Positions 1 to 11,131 of a stretch of DNA of 64,000 bases are shown here, one piece after another. Position 1 is the first letter of the stretch. The number at the start of each line of letters is the position of its first letter. The stretch covers positions 352,340,027 through 352,404,026 of the forward strand of contig NC_090439.1 of NCBI RefSeq assembly GCF_031143425.1, read 5' to 3'. Source of the DNA: Pleurodeles waltl. Taxonomy: Eukaryota > Chordata > Amphibia > Caudata > Salamandridae. Below the pieces are notes generated by a model. It was not told the DNA's origin. It made no database searches and saw nothing but the letters and a program-made list of their open reading frames with translations. A program made the translations under genes and the position numbers.

Positions 1-1873
1 GCTCAATCCAAACCCTTGGAGAGCTCTTCAGGAGGAAGGCAAAATCCTTCCAGCAGAGTCAGAGGCCAGCAGGGCAGCAGGGCTGTAGGGCAGCAGTGCA
101 ACAAGCAGGGCAGCACTTCTTCTCAGCAAAGAAGTCCAGACGAGTCTGTTGGACAGCCAGCAATTCCTCTGACAGAGTGCAGGTGTAGGTCCAGAAGTGT
201 CTGACTTGGTGGGGAGAGACCCAGTTTATATACCCAAAAATGTCTGAAGTGGGAGAAACTTTGAAGAGTGCAAGTTTTCTCTTTCCGCCCAGTCCTGTCT
301 GCTCCCCCTGTGGGGGGTTATCAGTCATTTGTTTGAGGGCAGGTACTGGTCTTTAAAATGTAAATGTGAGCCCCTCTACCCTTCCGGCCCAGGAAGACCC
401 ATTCACTATACATATGAATGCAGATGTGACTAAGGGGGTGATTCTAACTTTGGCGGTCGGCGGAGCCCGCCCGCCAAAGTTCCCCCAACAGAATACCGCT
501 ACGCGGTCAGAAGACCGCCGCGGTTATTCTGTGTTTCCCGCTGGGCTGGCGGGCGACCGCCAGAAGGCCGCCCGCCAGCCCAGCGGGAAACCCCTTCCCA
601 CGAGGAAGCCGGCTCCGAATGGAGCCGGCGGAGTGGGAAGGGTGCGACGGGTGCAGTAGCACCCGTCGCGATTTTCAGTGTCTGCATGGCAGACACTGAA
701 AATCTTTTAGGGGCCCTCTTACGGGGGCCCCTGCATGGCACTGCAGGGGCCCCCAGGGGCCCCACGACACCCCTCACCGCCATCCCCAGGAACAGGATGG
801 CGGTGAGGGGGTCGGAATCCCCATGACGGCGCAGCAAGCTGCGCCGCCATGGAGGATTCCTCAGGGCAGCGGAAAACCGGCAGGAGACCGCCGGTTTTCC
901 GTTTCTGACCGCGGCCATACCGCCGCGGTCAGAATGCCCTTGGGAGCACCGCCAGCCTGTTGGCAGTGCTCCCGCGATCGTTGACCCTGGCGGTCAATGA
1001 CCGCCAGGGTCAGAATGACCCCCTAAGTGTCCTGTGCTTGTGCTTGTGGTTGTCTCGATGGAATGCACAAGGGGAGCTGTCAACCAGCACAGACCGGAAG
1101 TTGATTGGAGACAGGCTGTAGGGCACAGATGGTAGTAAATGCAGAAAAATGTCCACTTTCTAAAAGTGGCATTTCTAAAATGGTAATATTAAATCCAACT
1201 TCACCAGTAAGCAGAATTTTCTATTACCATTCTGGCCATACTAAATATGACATGGCTATTCCTTCCAGATCTGAATCTACCGCTTAAAAGTATGTGAGGG
1301 CAGTTCTAGTGGTAGTCTGTGAAGGAGCAGACCTCACAGGAGTTAAAAATGAATGAATGTATGAGTTTTTTACTACCAAGACATGTGAGACATATAAGTA
1401 CATGTCCTACCTTTTACCTACATAGCACCCTGCCTTACGGGTTACCTAGGAACTAACTTAGGGAGGACTTATATGTAGAAAAATAGGAAGGAGTTTAGAG
1501 CTTGGCAAGAAGTTTTAAATGCCATTTTGAAGTGGGAGTGAAACCGCACTTGCAATGGCAGGCCTGATACATGGTAAAGGTGCTATTTATGCGGGTGGCA
1601 CATTCAGTGCTGCAGGCCAACTAGTAGCATTTAATTTACAGGCCCTGGGCACATGTATTGCACTTTACTAAGGACTTACTAGTGAATTAAATATGCTAAT
1701 TGGGTAGGAACCAATGTTACCATGTTTAGGGACGAGAGCATATGCACTTTAGCACTGGCCAGCAGTGGGAAAGTGCACAGAGTCCTAAAACCAGCAAAAA
1801 CAATGTCAGGAAAATGGAGGGAGGCAAGCAAAAAAGATGGGTGATGAACACCCTAAGGGTGTCAGGTCTAACA
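1..1873 (-). mobile_element. Partial long LTR of a Gypsy-type retrotransposon
   Basis: This is a copy of the long repeat that also occurs at 16260-18459, 18537-20535, 21905-23520, 24320-25027 and 27622-29235. Shared landmarks are a 'ctttctaaaagtggcatt' block near 1155, a 'caggccctgggcacatgta' block near 1640 and 'tttagcactggccagcagtg' near 1748. Its LTR-type terminus, TGTTAGACC on the minus strand, lies at 1873. The copies at 24320 and 27622 flank Gypsy gag and protease remnants in the right orientation, so I call the family a Gypsy LTR. This copy runs off the window at base 1 and is split by a MITE at 434-1023. No internal region is adjacent on the right, so it may be a solo LTR. Confidence 0.6.
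434..1023. mobile_element. Harbinger-like hairpin MITE, copy 1
   Basis: A 590-bp GC-rich element with terminal inverted repeats: the left end starts GGGGGTGATTCTAACTTTGG and the right end, read in reverse, starts GGGGGTCATTCTGACCCTGG. It is flanked by a TAA duplication (431-433 and 1024-1026), which fits the 3-bp TWA preference of PIF/Harbinger transposons. It has no coding capacity. The interior is almost entirely consecutive short palindromes, for example gcgacgggtgcagtagcacc with its complement near 645-670, and a stem around the gcgcagcaagctgcgc core near 829-844. It sits inside the LTR copy at 1-1873. The same family occurs in the opposite orientation at 40393-40995. Confidence 0.8.
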
Positions 1874-2906
1874 GACTCACAACCCGCCCCCTTGCTTTTC
1901 ATTGGTTCCTGTGCTTGCCACTTACTTCTCCTCCACTTCTAAAGGCTGTTGCAATATTACTTGCATTTACCAATGCTTGTACCTCTATGTTTGCTCTTAT
2001 CAGTGTCCCGAATTCCCACTACTGTGTTCATTTGTTTTGGTTTCCTAACTTCCTTTCTTAATTGATTTGCTACTTTATTTATAGCACGTCACATAGCGTG
2101 AACCCCAAAGAAGGTATAAGAGCGCTTTATAGGCATGAAGAGATTAAGTTATATGCACAGAAACACTGGCTGTCGCGCCTCACACGGAGACTGAACCCTA
2201 AGCACAACTGCACTCACTAGTCCCCCCGGGCAACGCGCACTCACCAGTCCCCCCGGGGGCTAAGCAGGCACCCACTCTAGTTTTACTTCACAGTTTTTAT
2301 CGGCGGACCGATAATCACACACTCCGTGATTTTGCCATTTTAATTTTAATTTTGCTCTCATACACATAAGACACAGCTCTGTCCGCGGTGGTAAACATGG
2401 CGTCATAGATTGCAGGGGCAGATAACGACTACCGCTCAGCAGGCACCAGGGGGCTGAAAAGATAGATCATAACAGTACCAAACATGAGTTCTCTCCTAGC
2501 AGTGCCACCAGCACTCCTCTGCCTCCTGTGTACGTCCCCCCTCAGAGTACCACTTTTAATAATTATGTAAGTGGAATCATCTTCCACATTAAAACAGAAA
2601 CAGCCAAACACCCCGGGCGATGTATAAACAAAGAAAGCGTTAAAGAGATGCCACAACAGAAACGTGGCCAGTGGTGTTTAAAAACAGAAGCAACTCTAGA
2701 AGCCAGGAGGTAGTCTTGGAACAATCCAGACTGATGTACAATGTGAAAAAAGTAGAAACTAAAGGTTTCAGGGAGCAGGTATGCGACCCCCCAACACACA
2801 GTAGTTTGTTTGTTTTATATAGCAGGAAGTTATTGGAGTGCTTTACATTAGCACCACTTAAGTTACACAAAGACACATTCCTTTTTGATAGGCACGGGGA
2901 CATTAA
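1874..2906. other. Unassigned sequence with a short direct repeat
   Basis: No coding region recognised. A ~28-bp unit containing gcactcac(t/c)agtccccccggg is tandemly duplicated at about 2210-2258. A stretch around 2080-2140 (agcgctttataggcatgaag) resembles the 3' tails of LINEs or SINEs in this window, but no element could be delimited. Overlapping short frames on both strands around 2429-2906 show no family motif. Confidence 0.4.
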
Positions 2907-3448
2907 GGGGGTCATTATGACCCTGGCGGTCACCAGACTACCAGGGTCATGGAGGCTGTCGGACCACCACATTTGTGGAGGTCCGACTGCCACATTAAGA
3001 CCGTGCTGGAGCTGCCACAGTCCAACCACCGACACCGCCAGCCTGCGGCCTGGCGGTCCCTGCTGTTGTAATCCACCAGGGCAGCCCTGCAAGCAGCGCT
3101 GCCCCTGCGATTACGAGCCCACATACCGCCAGCCTTTCCATATTAGTTACACCGCCATGGAAAGGCTGGAGAAATGGGAGTGTCGGGGCCCCCCGTGAAC
3201 AGCCCCATCATGCATTCCACTGCCCGAATTACTGGCAGTGTAATGCGCGACGAGTGCTGCTGTACCCTCCGCACCGCCACATTGCAACCGGCTCGATTAC
3301 GAGCTGGCTCCAATGCTATGGCCGTTTCCCTCTGGACCAGAAGGTGGAAACACTGTTCCCGCCCTCCAAAATACGGCCGGCGGGGTTTAGCCCGCAATGG
3401 CCGACTAGTGGCAGTATGAGTTTGGCGAGCGGCGGATACTGAGGCCCC
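2907..3448. mobile_element. Degenerate Harbinger-like MITE, related to copy 1
   Basis: The left end, GGGGGTCATTATGACCCTGG, follows a TAA (2904-2906), exactly like the other hairpin MITEs here. The interior is again rich in short inverted repeats, for example gtcggaccaccac with gtggaggtccgac at 2958-2988 and aaaggctgg pairs near 3131-3170. The right terminus is decayed: only a weak inverted match (ggcggatactgaggcccc) is seen and no clear TAA follows, so the right boundary is approximate. The internal sequence differs from the 434 and 40393 copies and probably represents another subfamily. No protein-coding capacity. Confidence 0.6.
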
Positions 3449-6279
3449 ATGTGTTTGAAACCACTTGTGAGCATGATAATGTAGACTTACAGAGCTTTTT
3501 TTTTTAGGCAGAATTTTCTATCACCAATTTCTAACATTTGTTTGCATGGCACTTCTCTTATTTCTGGTTGGTCTGCCAAAATGTAGGATGTTTTTTGTTT
3601 TTGGGAAGTTTAAGCTCACACAATGAAAATTTTTTAGTTCATATTTCTTCTTAATCTTTTTAGTGAGCACATTATAGATATTGTGTTATGCTTGTTGTCA
3701 GGGTGTAATTTCGTGGACTTTTTTAAAATTCAAAAAAAGGTTGTCCACACTAAAGAAAACCAAATATATCTGCTTGACACTGTTTTAAAGAAGCAAGCAG
3801 CCATTACTGTTGTGGATGTGAGTGAATTGCCTGCCCCAACTAAAAACAGTTAACATTAGCAATTGGAGATGTTGTATTATCTAGAGGAGTGACCTTGTAG
3901 CACTAAAAATGCTCACCAAGCTAAATCTTACAAAAAAAAAAAAATATTAATCACAAAGGCGAAACCTAATGCATTCACCAATGCTTGTTTATTACAGTTG
4001 AGGGGATAGCCCCAAGTCCCCTGTAATAAGCAAAGTAGCGACTGACTTTTATACGCGGACTGCAGGCTCCAGTGTATTGTGTACTTGTTCCTTCGAGTCC
4101 GACTTTAAATAAGAGACGTGCTCCTTTGTCTAAAAGGTATTGTGAATCGAGGTCATGAAATATGACCTTGGACGGTATCCACATTTGACTACATGTGACC
4201 CTCAAAAAGTTAGTCTATGTCCTACGGCCTCGGTTCACTTAATCTGCCCACGATGGAAGGGTTTAGGGTGAAGGCCCGCGACCATAGGGAGCTCAGGGGG
4301 CCGGAGCGGAAACCACGCTGCGGCCCAAAGCAAGAAATATGCCGGATGCGGCGCGGCAAAAAACAAAAGGATGGCAGGGGAACGGAAGTGCCCCCACAGA
4401 AACAAGCACCCCACCCCCACCCTTTCCGGCCTGTCGTAAGAGGGGCGCAGTGCCGAAACGGAAAAGGGTGGCAAAGAAGGTCCAAGGGGCCCAATGGGGT
4501 GCAAGCATTTTTTTAAATATCCCCAAACTCCCTGAGGGCAGGAAGTGGAGTTTTAAAAGGAGATGCCCTGCACAAAACACCCATTACGTATCGAGGGCGG
4601 CCAGGCACCAAAAAGAAAAGACACCCACCCACACCTAACACCTGGCACCCAGAGCTTCGCAGGCTGGGGTAAAGGAGAAGTGACTGTGGCAGCGGTGGAA
4701 AGGAGAGATAAAGAACTACAAAGGCCACACCCAACACATCGGGGTGGCATGGCTACTTGCCTTGGGATGCCTCACGGCAAGGTAAGGCAGTCGGGGGAGG
4801 TACTCAGAAACAAGGCACTCGCAGCCCGGGTCCACCGGAGAGCTGGACACAAGGACTAAACAAGGTAGAGAGTTAAGCCTAAAGGGAAACAAGTACCCTC
4901 CTACTTAAAAAAGGAATAACGGAAAAGGACCAAAACGCGAGACTGATTGAAAGCAAAGGAGTGAACGGCATGTAACTGGAAATTTATCATCAAGTATGAG
5001 GTTGTTAAGATACAAAGCGATGTATGACACAAATGTATCAATGTGAATCACAAAACCAGGGTCTTCTAACCTCAGGGGAGATATAACATCTATGGCAATT
5101 TTTTATTGCTCATAAACAACATATGACATAATGATTTATGGCCCTCATAAAAGCAGGGCAGGCATGCTGTAAACCAACTCTGTTGTATTGTATAGTCATT
5201 GCGGGAATGGGCCTCTGGAGGGGTTTATAAAAGAAGCTGCATTTTAGCGTGAAGCCGGACCAGTACTTTTACCTTTCCTTTATGTCATTCTTGTTTGAGT
5301 CCCAACCCAAAATTTTGATAGGTGTCAGTACACACCCGAGGTCACTGGTGCACGGTCATTTTCTCCACAGAGTGAAATGCAGAAATAAATGTTTACGAAA
5401 CAAACCGTGTGGCTGAAACAAATCCCCACAGACAGCTTGCGGTTAATAATTCTCACTGAGTTGTCAAAAGCCTGAAAAGAGTAACTTCTCCGGATGTATT
5501 ATTCCTGAAGTTAAGGAGTTAATTGGTTAACAGCTTGTGAACATCAGATGCAAGTCTGCACTGAGGCCGGCACACTCGATTAACTGAAGTTCCTGTTTCT
5601 GTACTCCCTTCTCTTGTCATGCCTGGCTAGATCGTTATTACCATTGTCCCTCTGTTCACATAAAAACTCATGCTTCTGTATCTAAATGGAGGCGCACAGT
5701 TGAGACTCCTCTTTATATGCAACTGTTGTTGACTCTCTGGGAAGAGGTCAGTCTCACAGTGAGATGAAAATGGTGACCATTAGCGGTGAAGAGGCAAGAG
5801 GGCAGGATACTGCAGCCTGAGGCACCCTTGCTCAACAGTGCTTAATCTGAGCTGGTGGTTTACGGTGAGGGGCACTAACACTTATTTTTGAGGGCCGGTA
5901 ATGAATTTGCTGCCTCAAGTATTTACTGCGAGAAAAAGACAAATATATGGGAAAGAAGGAGGAATAGAAAAGCGTCAAAAAGGGAGAAAGCAGAAAGGTG
6001 CAAGAGCGAGCTGAAGGGACAGGGAGTGCTGTAAATGAATTAAAGTGGCCTAAGATGGCTTTAGGGTTACTCTGCCTCAGCATTCTGTGCTCTCACGTTT
6101 AATTGCAGCAGCCGCGTGCTTCAGAGGAGAGGTTTAGGCACCGGCTCGTTCACAAATTAAGCACAGTTGCTCAATACACTCTTGTAAGGATGCTCTCTCA
6201 GCCGCATCTTTTTAAAATAATAACTTTGGCCTGATCCATAGAAGTGTCCTGATTTGCAAAGCCCATGCAATTTTTAAGG
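3449..6279. other. Unassigned sequence, including a GC-rich block at 4210-4860
   Basis: Mostly AT-rich DNA with homopolymer runs (3498-3506, 3940-3952). Bases 4210-4860 are distinctly GC-richer and stay open on both strands in several frames, but none of the translations (proline- and arginine-rich, low complexity) shows a family motif. The block may be the 5' untranslated region of an unidentified retroelement. No terminal repeats or target duplications were found. Confidence 0.3.
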
Positions 6280-6410
6280 AATGCGTCCTAACAGCAATAG
6301 CTAACAATTTTGGAGCTGGAAAACCAGGTTTGACTCCTAGCCTCGACTCAACATCCAGTGATTCTGGGATAATCGCTTGATCTCCCCTGCCTCACAAAAT
6401 TATAATGCAA
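6280..6410 (+). mobile_element. Possible MIR-like tRNA-derived SINE relic
   Basis: A segment with 'aaaaccaggtttgactcc' (resembling an RNA polymerase III B box, GGTTCGANTCC) is followed ~40 bases later by 'ttctgggataatcgcttg' and 'cccctgcctcac', the order and spacing seen in the conserved core of MIR-type SINEs. There is no clean A box, tail or target duplication. The call rests on a short core only. Confidence 0.4.
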
Positions 6411-6959
6411 AGTGATTCTCTTGAAGGTCTAATATCCTTTGGCCGAATTCGCATTACATAAAACCACCGTATAAACTTTAAAATGCACTAAGCTTCCTCA
6501 TGATTTTAAATGGACATTGGAACCCCTTGTGAGTAGCACAGAAGAACGGGACCACCAAACGGAGTTTCCTCCTGTTGTCATTTGGAAGAAAATGCTTTGT
6601 AGATGTTTTTGTGGTTGCAAATTATGGACTGGTTCGTCCCTGCCAAAGGCCGATGGTAACCAGTTTAAATTTGAAAGATGTCAAAACTTGCCAGCTTGCA
6701 CTCTACTTATCCAGGCTGCAAACATTGGGAGGTTCACACAGTAGTCCCCCAGACCACAGCATGCACTCTCCAATGTCTCTTTCACAATGTGTCTCTGTTT
6801 GTGGCCTCTGGTCCCGTTTAAAGAAGAGGTGTCATATGCAGGCACAGTGCAATGTCCATCATGGTAGTCAATATTTTTTGTAAGGAGTCATAAATCAGTT
6901 CCTGACTAATTTATCATTTATGTGGTGAAAATTAACTTGTCCATGTGCATCATCACCCG
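6411..6959. other. Unassigned sequence downstream of ERV integrase
   Basis: On the minus strand this lies just 3' of the class I-like integrase relic, where env and the 3' LTR would be expected. I recognise neither. Short open frames (6517-6883, plus strand) show no motif. No copy of an LTR could be paired with sequence at the other end of the ERV (12000-14000). Confidence 0.3.
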
Positions 6960-7235
6960 TTACCCAGAAATGCAAACAGAATGCAAATAGAAGGACGAGG
7001 GCAACATAGCAACATAACAGTGGTAAAGAAATACCCAATTCGGGAGGCCGCTGCTTCTCACAGCAGTGTTCCTCAAAGGGATGACTTGAACAGGGCCTTG
7101 GCAGTGGGGCTCCAAACTGCTTCTACTGACATGTGTCTTCACCAGAACCCAATCTCCTGGAGTTAAGTCATGGCACTGTTCTTGGCTTGGAAGGAGATTC
7201 ACCAACTCAACCTGGTGAGGGAGCAAATGCACCAT
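6960..7235 (-). pseudogene. ERV integrase C-terminal domain, class I-like
   Basis: Residues such as LTPGDWVLVKTHV, followed by a basic stretch and QGPVQVI, match the small SH3-like C-terminal (GPY/F-type) domain of gamma/epsilon-type retroviral integrases, which binds viral DNA ends. The 91-codon stretch is open but ends abruptly. It continues, in the expected minus-strand order, from integrase core remnants at 7280-7640, RNase H at 8497-9111 and RT at 11132-11985, so all are parts of one old pol gene. No functional protein could be made. Confidence 0.7.
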
Positions 7236-7279
7236 ATCAGGCAGTCCTTTGCTTTAGTTGAAAACCATGTAATCTGTAA

Positions 7280-7640
7280 TAGTCACAAGTGCAGCTGCGG
7301 TGTGAAGTTCCATGGCTCTCCCCATTAGAATCTCATGGGGCACAGTCTTGTCCTCTAATCAGAAGTGTTTCTGAGACTCATCAGAACCAAGGGGAGGGCA
7401 TCCTATCACTTGAGGAGTGTTGATGCACACACTTTGGCATGACAGGACTGCAGCATCCTGTTGATCTGTTTGACGTAGCCAGACACCTCAGGCCAGTAAC
7501 TACAATGGAATCATTGATCCAGTTGCAGGCCCACCGTTCGCATTCTCATCACCTCGTTCTTAAAGTGTGTCCCACAATCTGACTCCAGAGAAACCAGTAA
7601 TTGAGACGTTGGGTCCTCCCTCTGGCTGCACGTGCAAGTG
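7280..7640 (-). pseudogene. ERV integrase catalytic-core remnant
   Basis: Read on the minus strand, 7610-7540 gives a SLESDCGTHFKNEV-like stretch (second catalytic Asp of the DDE triad). About 35 codons later comes YWPEVSGYVKQINRML, where retroviral integrases carry the catalytic Glu. Several stop codons and frame changes interrupt it. Position and strand place it between RNase H (8497-9111) and the integrase C-terminal domain (6960-7235) of the same class I-like ERV. Confidence 0.6.
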
Positions 7641-8496
7641 GTTACTGCACACTGGATGTTTGTACATGCCATAGACGATCACTAAGATATTTCTACAGTG
7701 TCTCCTACTAATTACCTCTGTCCCGATGATGACCCTTTTCTGAATTACTGTATGGGTGGAAACATCAATTGTTTGCTACATTGGATTGGTTTTTGAAAGG
7801 ACTGAATTAAGGGATATCAACATTTTCATGATTGAATGTGGTCCATTCTATATCTATTCGAGTCATTTGTATGTATCTGCACTGTACATAGAACTTGCGC
7901 ACCAATGTTCTACTTTATCACTTTAACTGTGCCGTATCACCTTCAGGAGCACCTTTGATTGCAGACCATTTTTTATTCAAATTGGATGTTTGACTTTAAG
8001 AAGATTATCTTTTGTACAAATAAGTTAATTTTATAAATTACCTTCTCTTCTATAATTGGATGGTAACTATTGCAGTGGAAGTCTAGGCTTATACTTCCAC
8101 TGTGAGGATAATTTGTATATTATTTGTTTATCTTACTCAGGTCATAGGGTTACTGGATAGCCCCTTACACCTCATATTTAACTACTGTCAGGGAGCAAAT
8201 CAGTAGCACAGGTACTCTACAATGTCACAGAAACAGTGGTTAAACTAAGGTTTTGAAGAGACACACCACCGCATGTCTCCCTTAATTATTGAGGCCCTGG
8301 AAAAGTCTAGTCATTAGGGAAGAAAAGAGACTGGTAGGATGGATTTCTCAGCTCTTGAAACCCAAATCTCACCCTTATTCTTTACATAACTTGCTGTGAC
8401 CCACTTCTCCCATTCACTTTCTGGGACTTCTTACTGTAAACATTTGATCTCCCATGCATTAGCAACACTCAACAGAAGACTCATAGCAACATAATT
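7641..8496. other. Unassigned, AT-rich; expected site of integrase zinc-binding domain
   Basis: In a complete pol this interval would hold the RNase H to integrase linker and the HHCC zinc-binding domain. I could not recognise either. Bases 7690-8250 are unusually AT-rich compared with the flanking pol relic and may be a later insertion, but no terminal repeats or duplication were seen. Confidence 0.3.
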
Positions 8497-9111
8497 TTAT
8501 GATTCATCTGAATGACCTCTATTCAATGTGCAAGGCTCAAGAGCACAGTATCTAACTATCTCATAAGCATAGCGGTTGCTGGCAGTCACAAAATCACATC
8601 CACTCTTGAAAGCTGCATATTTTACTACTGCTATTTCAGGGGGCAAATGCATTTCCTCTACCAAGTCTATAACATAATTACCAATACAGATTGGGAAGTC
8701 AGAGGAGGTCATGAAACTCCTCTGGTTCCATAATTGCTCGAGATGGTAGACCATGCCAAACCCTACAGGCTATCAGTATAAAAGGTAACTCTCAAATTGC
8801 AAGCTTGAGTATGAGCCATCAATTCAGCCACCTTGGGGGAGATTACCTTGCACAAATAGGAGGCTTGCACTGCACCTTCTAATATGCACACAGCATAAGC
8901 AGGTCTCAGAATTCCTTGTCCATCGCTTAAACAAGAGCCGTCCACAAACAACATACAATCTGGCTCTTCCAAAGGGACATCTCGAATGTCGAGTCTTTGT
9001 ACCCAATTTGGTAACATCCAGGCAGTCATGGTCAACCCCATCAGCATCTTCATCAGACATAGGCAAAGGCAACAGTGCTGCAGGGTTGAGACAGGTGCAC
9101 GGCTGTAGAAT
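8497..9111 (-). pseudogene. ERV RNase H domain, class I-like
   Basis: The minus-strand reading contains CMLFVDGSC (first catalytic Asp of RNase H), LRPAYAVCILEGAVQASYL, KVAELMAHTQAC (catalytic Glu) and TFYTDS (catalytic Asp). After a frame break near 8760 it continues with YEIVRYCAL and FKSGCDFVTASNRYA, the region of the C-terminal RNase H and linker. The core acidic residues are still legible, but at least one frameshift and stops separate the parts. RT of the same element lies at 11132-11985. The two are separated by the L2 LINE inserted at 9112-10852. Confidence 0.75.
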
Positions 9112-9119
9112 GATGTTTC

Positions 9120-10766
9120 TTCCATCGCAAGATCAGCGACCTCCACGACAGCTTCGGACACCAGACCCAACCATACACCACTGAACCCGCTTCCCCGGAC
9201 ATCACCCTCAACAACTGGACCCACATCAACACGGAAGAAACCAAATCCATCATGAACTCTATCCACTCCGGCGCCCCTTCGGACCCCTGCCCGCACTTCA
9301 TCTTTAACAAAGCCGACGACATCATCGCCCCGCACCTCCAGACCGTCATCAACTCTTCTTTTTCTTCTGCTACCTTCCCCGAATGCTGGAAGCACGCTGA
9401 AGTCAACGCCCTACTAAAGAAACCTACGGCTGACCCAAGCGACCTGAAAAACTTCCGCCCCATCTCTCTTCTACCTTTCCCAGCCAAGGTAATAGAAAAG
9501 ACCGTCAACAAACAGCTGACCACCTTCCTGGAAGACAACAACCTGCTCGACCCTTCACAAACCGGATTCCGAACCAACCACAGCACGGAAACCGCCCTCA
9601 TCTCAGTCACAGACGACATCAGAACCCTGATGGACAACGGTGAAACAGTCGCCCTCATTCTCCTCGACCTCTCGGCTGCCTTTGACACCGTCTGTCACCG
9701 CACCCTAATCACCCGCCTACGCTCCACCGGGATCCAAGGCCAGGCCCTGGACTGGATCGCCTCCTTCCTCGCTAACCGCTCCCAAAGAGTTTACCTCCCT
9801 CCGTTTCGCTCAGAACCCACCAAGATCATCTGCGGCGTACCTCAAGGCTCATCGCTCAGCCCGACACTCTTCAATGTCTACATGAGCCCCCTCGCCGACA
9901 TCGTACGCAAGCACGACATCATCATCACCTCCTACGCCGACGACACCCAACTTGTACTCTCCCTCACCAAGGACCCCGCCAGCGCCAAGACCAACCTACA
10001 AGAGGGTATGAAGGACGTCGCAGATTGGATGAGGCTCAGCCGCCTAAAGCTGAACTCTGAAAAAACGGAAGTCCTCATCCTCGGCAACACCCCGTCCGCC
10101 TGGGACGACTCCTGGTGGCCCACGGCCCTCGGCACCGCACCGACCCCCGCAGACCACGCCCGCAACCTCGGCTTCATCTTGGACCCTCTTCTCACCATGA
10201 CCAAGCAAGTCAACGCCGTGTCCTCCGCCTGCTTCCTCACTCTCCGCATGCTCCGCAAGATCTTCCGCTGGATCCCCGCCGACACCAGAAAAACCGTGAC
10301 CCACGCCCTTGTCACGAGTCGCCTGGACTACGGCAACACCCTCTACGCCGGGACCACCGCCAAACTCCAAAACCGCCTGCAACGCATCCAAAACGCCTCG
10401 GCCCGCCTCATCCTCGACGTACCCCGCAACAGCCACATCTCCGCACACCTGAGACACCTGCATTGGCTCCCAGTCAGCAAAAGGATCACCTTCCGTCTTC
10501 TCACCCACGCACACAAAGCCCTCCACAACAAGGGACCGGAATACCTCAACAGACGCCTCAGCTTCTACGTCCCCACCCGCCCCCTCCGCTCCGCTGGCCT
10601 CGCACTTGCTGCCGTCCCTCGCACCCGCCGCTCCACGGCGGGTGGGAGATCTTTCTCCTTCCTGGCGGCCAAGACCTGGAACTCCCTCCCCACCAGCCTC
10701 AGGACCACCCAGGACCACTCCGCTTTCCGGAGACTCCTAAAGACTTGGCTGTTCGAGCAGCGATAA
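9120..10766 (+). CDS. LINE reverse transcriptase (L2-type ORF2, N-terminally truncated)
   Basis: An open frame of 548 codons runs from 9120 to the TAA at 10764-10766. The first internal ATG is at 9252 and gives 504 residues, but the frame is simply cut by the 5' truncation, so no start is genuine. Counted from that Met, the RT carries NFRPISLL (~67-74), a GFRTNHSTETAL block (~105), LDLSAAFD with the first catalytic Asp (~138-145), GVPQGSSLSP (~195-204) and YADD (~228-231). The L2-type C-terminal region follows: TSRLDYGNTLYAG, LQRIQNASARLI, LHWLPV and TWNSLPTSLR. RT would prime on nicked target DNA. No stop or frameshift interrupts the retained part, which suggests a young insertion. With no endonuclease or 5' promoter it is very unlikely to act on its own. 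Confidence 0.85.
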   Translation, partial: FHRKISDLHDSFGHQTQPYTTEPASPDITLNNWTHINTEETKSIMNSIHSGAPSDPCPHFIFNKADDIIAPHLQTVINSSFSSATFPECWKHAEVNALLKKPTADPSDLKNFRPISLLPFPAKVIEKTVNKQLTTFLEDNNLLDPSQTGFRTNHSTETALISVTDDIRTLMDNGETVALILLDLSAAFDTVCHRTLITRLRSTGIQGQALDWIASFLANRSQRVYLPPFRSEPTKIICGVPQGSSLSPTLFNVYMSPLADIVRKHDIIITSYADDTQLVLSLTKDPASAKTNLQEGMKDVADWMRLSRLKLNSEKTEVLILGNTPSAWDDSWWPTALGTAPTPADHARNLGFILDPLLTMTKQVNAVSSACFLTLRMLRKIFRWIPADTRKTVTHALVTSRLDYGNTLYAGTTAKLQNRLQRIQNASARLILDVPRNSHISAHLRHLHWLPVSKRITFRLLTHAHKALHNKGPEYLNRRLSFYVPTRPLRSAGLALAAVPRTRRSTAGGRSFSFLAAKTWNSLPTSLRTTQDHSAFRRLLKTWLFEQR

Positions 10767-10827
10767 CCCCCCCTTTCCCCCCTAGCGCCTTGAGACCCGC
10801 ACGGGTGAGTAGCGCGCTTTATAAATG

Positions 10828-10852
10828 TTAATGATTTGATTTGATTTGATTT
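10828..10852 (+). repeat. Pentanucleotide tail of the L2-type LINE
   Basis: Four to five tandem copies of a TTGAT/ATTTG unit directly follow the LINE 3' untranslated end. Such tails mark the 3' end of L2-type elements and are recognised by their own RT. The LINE at 57861-59239 ends in a comparable (CTAAA)n tail. Confidence 0.85.
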
Positions 10853-11131
10853 CTGCATCAAGATTCAACTGTTCATAGGAAGCTAGCCTGCTTTGAGTCA
10901 TGTGTTGTGTATGTGTTTGGGAAAGACTTCACAGAATGTCGAACCATAACCGTAAAGGGTACTCCACTATAATGCCCTGACATTGCTGAATACTGATACC
11001 AACTGCAATTACCACTTTTAGGCAACCTGTCAACACTGCGGCTACTGGATCAAGAGTGTCAGAGAAGTATGCCACTGAGCGTTTCGATTATTTGGGGTTG
11101 TGTTAATGTAGACATGGCACACCAATCCCCT

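Larger units (their letters stand above)
9112..10852 (+). mobile_element. 5'-truncated L2-type (CR1/Jockey group) LINE
   Basis: GC-rich sequence starting abruptly at about 9112-9120 inside the minus-strand ERV pol and ending in a pentanucleotide tail, (TTGAT)n, at 10828-10852. The 3' end reads gcgctttataaat before the tail, as is usual for L2-type LINEs, which end in short tandem repeats rather than poly(A). Most of ORF2 from the end of the endonuclease or linker onward is present. Everything 5' is missing, the normal result of incomplete target-primed reverse transcription. ERV sequence resumes on the other side (RT relic from 11132). Confidence 0.85.
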
